This document shows positions 20,370 through 24,435 of a stretch of 24,435 nt of DNA, in pieces; the first letter of the stretch is position 1, and each line of letters starts with the position of its first letter. A model generated the notes under the pieces. That model saw only the letters and a program-made list of their open reading frames with translations. It searched no databases and had not been told where the DNA came from. Source of the DNA: a virus; IMG/VR virus record IMGVR_UViG_3300008261_000231, positions 1 to 24,435 of that record; one strand, 5' to 3'. Both the position numbers and the translations under genes were made by a program.

Positions 20370-20647
20370 TGTTGCTCCTTTAGTCTTTGATCATTTAGAT
20401 TCTTTGCCACTTGCATCATGGCTAGTAGATCCGCTTGATCTAAATGTTTCTTAGCAGTGACCTTGCCATTAGCACGATCATTGCGATAGTTTTCCCATTT
20501 AGTGCTGACATCTAACACATATAAATCAAAGGTTGAAGCTCTAGCTAATGCTTCACTGGGCAAACACATGTATCTATGAGCGAGGTTATCCAGTGTCAGG
20601 ATCATCATAACATCCTGACTGTCCCAATCAGGATCCCCGCCAATTAC
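20366..20647 (-). CDS. Tail assembly chaperone T part, reached by -1 frameshift
   Basis: The -1 frame after the slip at 20647-20653 reads V-I-G-G-D-P-D-W-D-S-Q-D-V and continues unbroken to the stop at 20366, giving a GT fusion of 191 residues (98 from G, 93 from here). An internal ATG at 20608 would give an 80-residue product, but no clear Shine-Dalgarno sequence supports it. The T domain (A-H-R-Y-M-C-L-P-S-E-A-L-A-R-A-S-T-F-D) is helical and likely recruits tail tube protein, as in lambda. ATGA overlap with the gp10-like gene. Confidence 0.85.
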   Translation of the reverse strand, partial: VIGGDPDWDSQDVMMILTLDNLAHRYMCLPSEALARASTFDLYVLDVSTKWENYRNDRANGKVTAKKHLDQADLLAMMQVAKNLNDQRLKEQQ

Positions 20648-20940
20648 TTTCCCAATAAATCAACAATCTTGGCAATGGCCTTTAACAAGATATTACTAGG
20701 CAACATCATATCACCTTGGATAATTTCTTTACCCTCTTCATCTAAGATCAATGTTCTTACAATGTCAAACATGGCCTTAGGATCAGTATTAGTAGATGTG
20801 GCCAGTTTCATAAAAGTATCTAGTGGCTGGCGATCCCAGGTCCAGAATTCAATAGCCTCACCAAATTCTTTGATAACATCTTCGTCATCAATGGTAATCT
20901 TTGTTAGTTGGGGTTTTGCACTTAGTTGCGAGAGTTTCAT
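20644..20940 (-). CDS. Tail assembly chaperone G
   Basis: A 98-residue acidic protein (MKLSQLSAKPQLTKITIDDED...) placed between the tail tube and tape measure genes, the position and size of lambda gpG. G coats the tape measure during tail assembly and is absent from the mature tail. The C-terminal helix ends L-L-G-K before TAA. The last codons G-GGA-AAG form the shift site that yields the GT fusion. The start is three bases after the stop of the 57-residue gene. Confidence 0.85.
   Translation of the reverse strand: MKLSQLSAKPQLTKITIDDEDVIKEFGEAIEFWTWDRQPLDTFMKLATSTNTDPKAMFDIVRTLILDEEGKEIIQGDMMLPSNILLKAIAKIVDLLGK
20647..20653 (-). promoter_or_regulatory. Programmed -1 ribosomal frameshift site GGGAAAG
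   Basis: The heptamer is in the correct X-XXY-YYZ register (G GGA AAG), with TAA directly after it. The same heptamer is the known lambda G/GT site. The -1 frame is open into the downstream T part. Confidence 0.9.
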
Positions 20941-20943
20941 CTT

Positions 20944-21117
20944 TTAATCTTCCTTTCTGTTGATCAATGTATTTGTGATAGCAAGTAAAAAATTTATTCT
21001 ACCTGCTGCTTTATCTATGTCTCCACGAGCACAGGCCAGCTCATTCCTGGCTTTGGCCAATTCTGCTAGAAGACTCTTTAATAGTTCTTCATCTGTCTTT
21101 GAATCTAGTATATCCAT
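20944..21117 (-). CDS. Small coiled-coil protein between tail tube and chaperone
   Basis: A 57-residue protein beginning MDILDSKTDEELLKSLLAELAKARNE in pattern, almost entirely helical with heptad Leu/Ala spacing, followed by a hydrophobic I-N-F-L-L-A-I segment and a basic end. TAAGGA stands nine bases before the ATG. A late-promoter-like motif (21137-21144) lies upstream, and G follows three bases after its stop. It could help tail assembly, but it has no recognised family. It is too short for most gene callers. Confidence 0.72.
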   Translation of the reverse strand: MDILDSKTDEELLKSLLAELAKARNELACARGDIDKAAGRINFLLAITNTLINRKED

Positions 21118-21136
21118 AAATCTTTTTCCTTACTAA

Positions 21137-21144
21137 TATTTATT
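21137..21144 (-). promoter_or_regulatory. T4-late-like promoter motif (AATAAATA)
   Basis: The minus strand reads CAATAAATATTAG. It lies between the tail tube terminator and the small coiled-coil gene, with a 20-base leader containing TAAGGA. It would restart transcription for the tail-assembly block. Confidence 0.5.
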
Positions 21145-21153
21145 GTTACAAAT

Positions 21154-21182
21154 AAAAATAGGGGCTCATATGCCCCTATTTT
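21154..21182 (-). terminator. Rho-independent terminator after the tail tube gene
   Basis: On the minus strand AAAATAGGGGC (21182-21172), ATATGA loop, GCCCCTATTTTT. The 11-bp stem runs into T residues. It would reduce read-through from capsid and tube genes into the tail-assembly genes. Confidence 0.88.
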
Positions 21183-21197
21183 GTTACCTAGTTTAGA

Positions 21198-21719
21198 TTA
21201 GGTTGCTGCAACTGTGTATTCACCAGCAACAGTGATAGTCACTGGTGTTACCCAGACTGGACTGTCAGCTGATACTGTTGGTGCTAGACCAGTGATGTAA
21301 CCTACACCCTTGATATAGCGATCTGCAGTTGCTTGATTTGAACCGCCTTCAACAAACTTCAAGATGAAGTTAATCAAAGTTTTGTTACGGCTGCAACCCA
21401 TTAGACCCTGCTCTGCAATAGTGCCAGTGGCAGCTGCTGATAAGCTAGTTCCAAAGAAAATTGCATCATCAACAACAAGATTCATACTAACTGAGTTAGT
21501 AGAAGTTGTTGCAACTTGCTTCTTAGCGGAGCTATCTAATTGGCTCCAGGTAAAAACGTCATTAGCGGCATTAACCGTAATGTCTTGTAGGCCTGCAACT
21601 GTTAGTGCGCCTACGCCTTGTGTGATATCAGAAGTAGAGTCAGCTACGTCAAGCGTCAATACGATTTGATTGCTTGAACCTGCTCCTGGACTGATATACG
21701 ATGGACTTGAATATGCCAT
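21198..21719 (-). CDS. Tail tube protein
   Basis: A 173-residue Thr/Ala/Val-rich protein, mainly beta, in the place of lambda gpV between the tail terminator-like gene and the chaperones. Segments S-N-Q-I-V-L-T-L-D-V-A-D, V-F-T-W-S-Q-L-D-S-S-A-K-K-Q and F-I-L-K-F-V-E-G-G-S fit the strands of a tube subunit, and the C-terminus (P-V-T-I-T-V-A-G-E-Y) may be a small extra strand. There is no large C-terminal Ig domain as in lambda gpV. A strong AAGGAG precedes the ATG. A terminator follows, consistent with separate control of a high-copy protein. Confidence 0.82.
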   Translation of the reverse strand: MAYSSPSYISPGAGSSNQIVLTLDVADSTSDITQGVGALTVAGLQDITVNAANDVFTWSQLDSSAKKQVATTSTNSVSMNLVVDDAIFFGTSLSAAATGTIAEQGLMGCSRNKTLINFILKFVEGGSNQATADRYIKGVGYITGLAPTVSADSPVWVTPVTITVAGEYTVAAT

Positions 21720-21729
21720 TATGGGCTCC

Positions 21730-22122
21730 TTATATAATTGTTGTGAATCGAAATTCTAACTCTGTTACCAGTAAGTCTTCTTCAAAAGTAGTTGATATTA
21801 GACATTCACGGCGTGTAACACCTGTGATTGTTGCAACATCTTTGCCTGCTCTTAAACTTGTGATTACTTGGTCATAGTTAGGTGGTAATAGTTTAGCATC
21901 TGATGAAAAATAGACACGAACTGATGCAATTTCAGAATCAACTTGAGTGCCATCCAATGTAGCAATAAGAGGCTCATTAGAATACTCTGTGCGATCCACG
22001 TATATTCTTTTGGGGTTCTTTTGATACAAAGGGACACCTGAACTTGAGTAAGGCAACTCATTAGACAGAATGAATCCGCCTAAATTTTGTGTGCCAATGT
22101 AATCAACAAGTTCTTGTCTCAT
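21730..22122 (-). CDS. Tail terminator / neck protein
   Basis: A 130-residue protein with Q-E-L-V-D-Y-I-G-T-Q at the start, the N-E-L-P-Y...P-L-Y-Q-K-N-P-K-R-I-Y-V-D segment (about 22-44), D-S-E-I-A-S-V-R-V-Y-F...D-A-K (about 62-77) and a final T-E-L-E-F-R-F strand. Size, order (just upstream of the tube gene) and the alpha/beta pattern suit a tail terminator such as lambda gpU or a closely related neck protein. ATGA overlap with the connector gene. Direct family identity is not certain. Confidence 0.68.
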   Translation of the reverse strand: MRQELVDYIGTQNLGGFILSNELPYSSSGVPLYQKNPKRIYVDRTEYSNEPLIATLDGTQVDSEIASVRVYFSSDAKLLPPNYDQVITSLRAGKDVATITGVTRRECLISTTFEEDLLVTELEFRFTTII

Positions 22123-22628
22123 CTTACTCTCTTCAAGTTTATCAGTCCTGGTGTGCGTTCTGTAGTAGTAATTGTCCCTGAGTTATCCCAGTCATACCAA
22201 TCTCCTGCTTCAACTAATTCTGTGAATAGTGCATCTGCACGCTGCGTGTAGTAGGCCATCTTTTGACGCTCTGCTGAGTCTTGATTAGAGAAGTCAGCAA
22301 TGCCTGGCAAAATATAGTCTGCTAGTGCAACATTAACACATAGTTCAGTAAAATCAGTTTGACGAGCTTGGATATAATTAGGATTCAAGGCTGGAATGTC
22401 AGCTACAGTAGAAATTGCAACACTAGTGTTACGAGTTCTAAAATAGCTTCTCCACCAGCTTGATGTTCTCAGCTTGGTCAATATACGTTCAGTAGCACGA
22501 ACCAAGAGTGGTTCAACTACATCATCAGAAAGGCCTTCATTTACTTCAAACAAACGTTGATCCTGTTGTAGGACGTCACTGTATTCAGCAAAGCTGACTA
22601 CGATAGAGTTTTCAGTTACGAAAGCCAT
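22119..22628 (-). CDS. Head-tail connector protein
   Basis: A 169-residue mostly helical protein following the capsid gene. Helices A-E-Y-S-D-V-L-Q, V-V-E-P-L-L-V-R-A-T-E-R-I-L-T-K-L-R and E-L-C-V-N-V-A-L-A-D-Y-I-L-P are typical of gp6/gp15-like adaptor proteins that sit beneath the portal. A Trp-Trp-Arg-Ser-Tyr-Phe and a late W-Y-D-W-D-N-S-G-T-I-T-T segment are specific. GGAG seven bases before the ATG. Its stop overlaps the next start by four bases. The assignment rests on helical pattern, size and order. Confidence 0.75.
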   Translation of the reverse strand: MAFVTENSIVVSFAEYSDVLQQDQRLFEVNEGLSDDVVEPLLVRATERILTKLRTSSWWRSYFRTRNTSVAISTVADIPALNPNYIQARQTDFTELCVNVALADYILPGIADFSNQDSAERQKMAYYTQRADALFTELVEAGDWYDWDNSGTITTTERTPGLINLKRVR

Positions 22629-22641
22629 TTCTAGTCTCCAA

Positions 22642-23499
22642 TTAGATGCTAGCGTCGTATTTCAAGTAACGGCCTAAACCGTCTTGCAATTCACCAACAC
22701 CATAGTGGCATGATGCAACAACTTCAGTGCTCAAGTAGTCAATACGACGAGCAGTTTCAATTTGAACATCACCAATCATAGCAAGACCCAATGCGTCTCT
22801 GTGGAATACAGCACCTGGGAAGTCACCAGCATTTGTTACATAGTCAATGTTTGATGTTTCAAAGATTTGAACACCAGCCAAGTTACCAACAAAGCCTTGA
22901 ACCATTGCTTGGTTAGCAGCATCACCAAATACGCCACCAGCTGTGAAAGCTACAGTGCCGCTGGTTGTCAATGCTTTCTTCAAGTCAAAGGCAACTTCTG
23001 GGTGTAATACGCAAACCATACCTGCTGGATCAACACCTTGACCACGTAGTTTAGCAGCAGCAGTGAAGATTGCTTCAGCAGTGATAGCTGTAGTGTAGTC
23101 ACCTGTGCCAGCTGAGAAACCAGCGAACAAAGCTGTTAGATCTTTGTCAATCTTGCGAGCAATAGCTTCACCAAACAAACGACCTAAGTCAGCAACAACA
23201 TTGCTAGAACTAGCAGCAACTGACAAGTCAGTAACCATAGTGCGGATAGCGTTTGTTGCAACTGTTAAAGTTGCGCCACCTGTAGAGATAGCTTCATTAG
23301 TGATCAAGTCACCTTCTGTGATTGCAGTAGCAGTTACTTGTGGATACACTGGAACTGTTACTGTCTTACCTTGACCTGGAGCCAAAGTATAATTCTTTAC
23401 GAGACCGCGCATGATAGAGCGCTCGTTTGCTACGAACATTGCCTCAGCAACGATGCTAGGTAGCAAGTCATTTAGTGTTGTGGTTGTTGAACCGGCCAT
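22642..23499 (-). CDS. Major capsid protein (HK97 fold)
   Basis: A 285-residue coat protein. The order of elements fits an HK97-type fold: an N-terminal helix (L-L-P-S-I-V-A-E-A-M-F), an extended G-Q-G-K-T-V-T-V-P-V-Y E-loop-like strand (about 43-53), a long helix with A-R-K-I-D-K-D-L (about 113-121), the A-domain V-C-V-L-H-P-E-V-A-F-D-L-K-K-A-L and the C-terminal R-R-I-D-Y-L-S-T-E-V-V-A-S-C-H-Y-G-V-G segment. There is no N-terminal delta domain, since a separate scaffold gene lies 25 bases upstream. A very strong AAGGAG precedes the ATG, as expected of the most abundant virion protein. Confidence 0.93.
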   Translation of the reverse strand: MAGSTTTTLNDLLPSIVAEAMFVANERSIMRGLVKNYTLAPGQGKTVTVPVYPQVTATAITEGDLITNEAISTGGATLTVATNAIRTMVTDLSVAASSSNVVADLGRLFGEAIARKIDKDLTALFAGFSAGTGDYTTAITAEAIFTAAAKLRGQGVDPAGMVCVLHPEVAFDLKKALTTSGTVAFTAGGVFGDAANQAMVQGFVGNLAGVQIFETSNIDYVTNAGDFPGAVFHRDALGLAMIGDVQIETARRIDYLSTEVVASCHYGVGELQDGLGRYLKYDASI

Positions 23500-23524
23500 A
23501 ATAATTCTCCTTAGTTAATTAGGC

Positions 23525-24205
23525 TTAAAATCCGTTTTTCTTGCGATATTCCGCATAGATCTTACGGTGCTCTGGATTTCGCATGTCTAACTTAGACACA
23601 TCCAATTTTTCCGCTGAACCACTAGAGATATTACTTCTAGTATTAGTAGTAGAAGGACTTGCCATCTTGAAGTGCGGATTCGAATCTAAGAAGCCACGCA
23701 CTAGTTCCTCAACAGCAATAGGTTCGCCACGGTCATTATAACGGACGGATCCTTTCTCATCAACTACTTCTACGTCACCATTGGCGTTCAATCTAACGTT
23801 CTGTGCTAATAAGGCTTTAACCTGTTCTGCATTTACAGCATTGAACTTGGCCGCGGCACTTAGTATTGGAACATTAACTTTGTATTCCTTGATGACTGAA
23901 TCTCTCTTTTGGATTTCAGCATCCTTTTTAGCAGCCAATTCTTGTAGAGTTTTTTCAAACTCCCCACGCTTGATTTGCTGTTCCTGTTGCTTCTTCTCCC
24001 ACTCTGTTTTGATTGAGCGAAGTTCATCTGGATCACCTAAATCTTCATAGGGCTTGAGTAGTTTCTTCTGTAATGAACCCTTCATACGGGCCATCATATT
24101 ATCAACTTCCTCTTGCGTATAAGTCTTGTTTGCTTGTGCCTGGCTTGCAGAAATGTCGTCTGCGGCTCCAGTAGCCGTATCGCTTACCAATGTATTGTCT
24201 GACAT
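23525..24205 (-). CDS. Capsid scaffolding protein
   Basis: A 226-residue hydrophilic, highly charged protein just upstream of the capsid gene. A disordered Ser/Thr/Ala-rich N-terminus precedes a helical segment (E-E-V-D-N-M-M-A-R-M-K-G), a coiled coil at about 60-112 (E-W-E-K-K-Q-Q-E-Q-Q...I-Q-K-R-D-S) and a conserved basic C-terminal helix (N-P-E-H-R-K-I-Y-A-E-Y-R-K-K), the part that in scaffolds contacts the coat protein. There is no protease motif. AAGGAGG lies 10 bases before the ATG, and an exact TATAAATA motif 33 bases before it makes this the head of the late transcript. Confidence 0.88.
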   Translation of the reverse strand: MSDNTLVSDTATGAADDISASQAQANKTYTQEEVDNMMARMKGSLQKKLLKPYEDLGDPDELRSIKTEWEKKQQEQQIKRGEFEKTLQELAAKKDAEIQKRDSVIKEYKVNVPILSAAAKFNAVNAEQVKALLAQNVRLNANGDVEVVDEKGSVRYNDRGEPIAVEELVRGFLDSNPHFKMASPSTTNTRSNISSGSAEKLDVSKLDMRNPEHRKIYAEYRKKNGF

Positions 24206-24237
24206 TGTGGCATCGCCTCCTTATGAGTTTGGTTTAG

Positions 24238-24245
24238 TATTTATA
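24238..24245 (-). promoter_or_regulatory. T4-type late promoter (TATAAATA)
   Basis: The minus strand reads CTATAAATACTAAACC, an exact match to the T4 late -10 element including the following C. It stands in the 74-base gap between the 24280-24420 gene and the scaffold gene, with a normal leader and Shine-Dalgarno sequence. It is the best of eight related motifs in the window. Confidence 0.7.
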
Positions 24246-24279
24246 GACAAATGAAATATCTGCCTATAAAATGAGTGAA

Positions 24280-24420
24280 TTAGCCAGTAATTGAGACTGA
24301 TCTTACAAAATTTACCACGGCTGGTAATACCACTGCACCGACCAGTAAGAGTAGAATTGCCCACACACGGGCATCCATCTTTTCTATTTTCTTTTCAACT
24401 TTGTCAATGTCATCCGCCAT
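24280..24420 (-). CDS. Small one-helix membrane protein, holin- or XhlA-like
   Basis: A 46-residue protein with a charged amphipathic helix (about 3-18, D-D-I-D-K-V-E-K-K-I-E-K-M) followed by one membrane segment (about 20-38, W-A-I-L-L-L-L-V-G-A-V-V-L-P-A-V-V) and a short tail. This charged-helix-then-membrane-helix layout is shared by haemolysin XhlA-type and small holin-like phage proteins. No Shine-Dalgarno sequence is visible in the 15 bases left in the window. A lysis role is only a suggestion; a membrane anchor for packaging proteins is equally possible. Confidence 0.6.
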   Translation of the reverse strand: MADDIDKVEKKIEKMDARVWAILLLLVGAVVLPAVVNFVRSVSITG

Positions 24421-24435
24421 GTGTTTAAGATGATT

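Noticed and set aside
1-24435. tRNA genes
   Set aside because: No stretch with a D-arm, anticodon arm and GGTTCGA-type T-arm was seen on either strand by eye; a tRNAscan-SE run would settle it.

Overview
The window looks like part of an AT-rich double-stranded DNA tailed phage (Caudoviricetes) with a long, non-contractile, siphovirus-type tail. Every convincing gene is on the minus strand, so the biological order runs from high to low coordinates. No integrase, repressor, tRNA or host gene is visible. The phage-type small genes and the overall base composition suggest an uncultured phage of an aquatic Gram-negative host, but host and lineage are inference only. Terminase and portal genes are not present and probably lie beyond the right edge.

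Right half (24420 down to about 10400), virion module: a small one-helix membrane protein, scaffold, HK97-fold major capsid protein, head-tail connector, tail terminator-like protein, tail tube protein, a tiny coiled-coil protein, the tail-assembly chaperone pair G/GT joined by a programmed -1 frameshift at a GGGAAAG heptamer, an HK97 gp10-like protein, a 728-residue tape measure, two distal-tail proteins, a J-like tip protein, an 814-residue tail protein with a predicted beta-propeller, a small Cys-rich protein and a 141-residue structural protein. Genes are packed with 1 to 4 bp overlaps. One terminator plus promoter pair separates tail tube from tail-assembly genes.

Middle (10280 to 4250), adhesion module: a 676-residue fibre with duplicated segments, a 1056-residue repeat protein built from about 35 copies of a 20-residue unit with an inserted LamG-like domain, a small Ig-like protein that may be a fibre-tail adaptor, and a Cys-containing protein of unknown function.

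Left part (4250 to 1), accessory region: mostly short hypothetical genes, many overlapping and several below usual gene-calling size. They are interspersed with terminators, sigma70-like and T4-late-like promoter motifs, a 430-bp structured non-coding stretch, two possible small-RNA cassettes, and an HNH homing endonuclease gene flanked by near-identical direct repeats.

The most notable features are a recurring late-promoter-like motif (NNTAAATA, once an exact TATAAATA) before virion genes, the 20-residue repeat family shared by two tail proteins, the structured intergenic RNA region with a hairpin motif repeated 1.7 kb away, and the canonical lambda-type frameshift signal.
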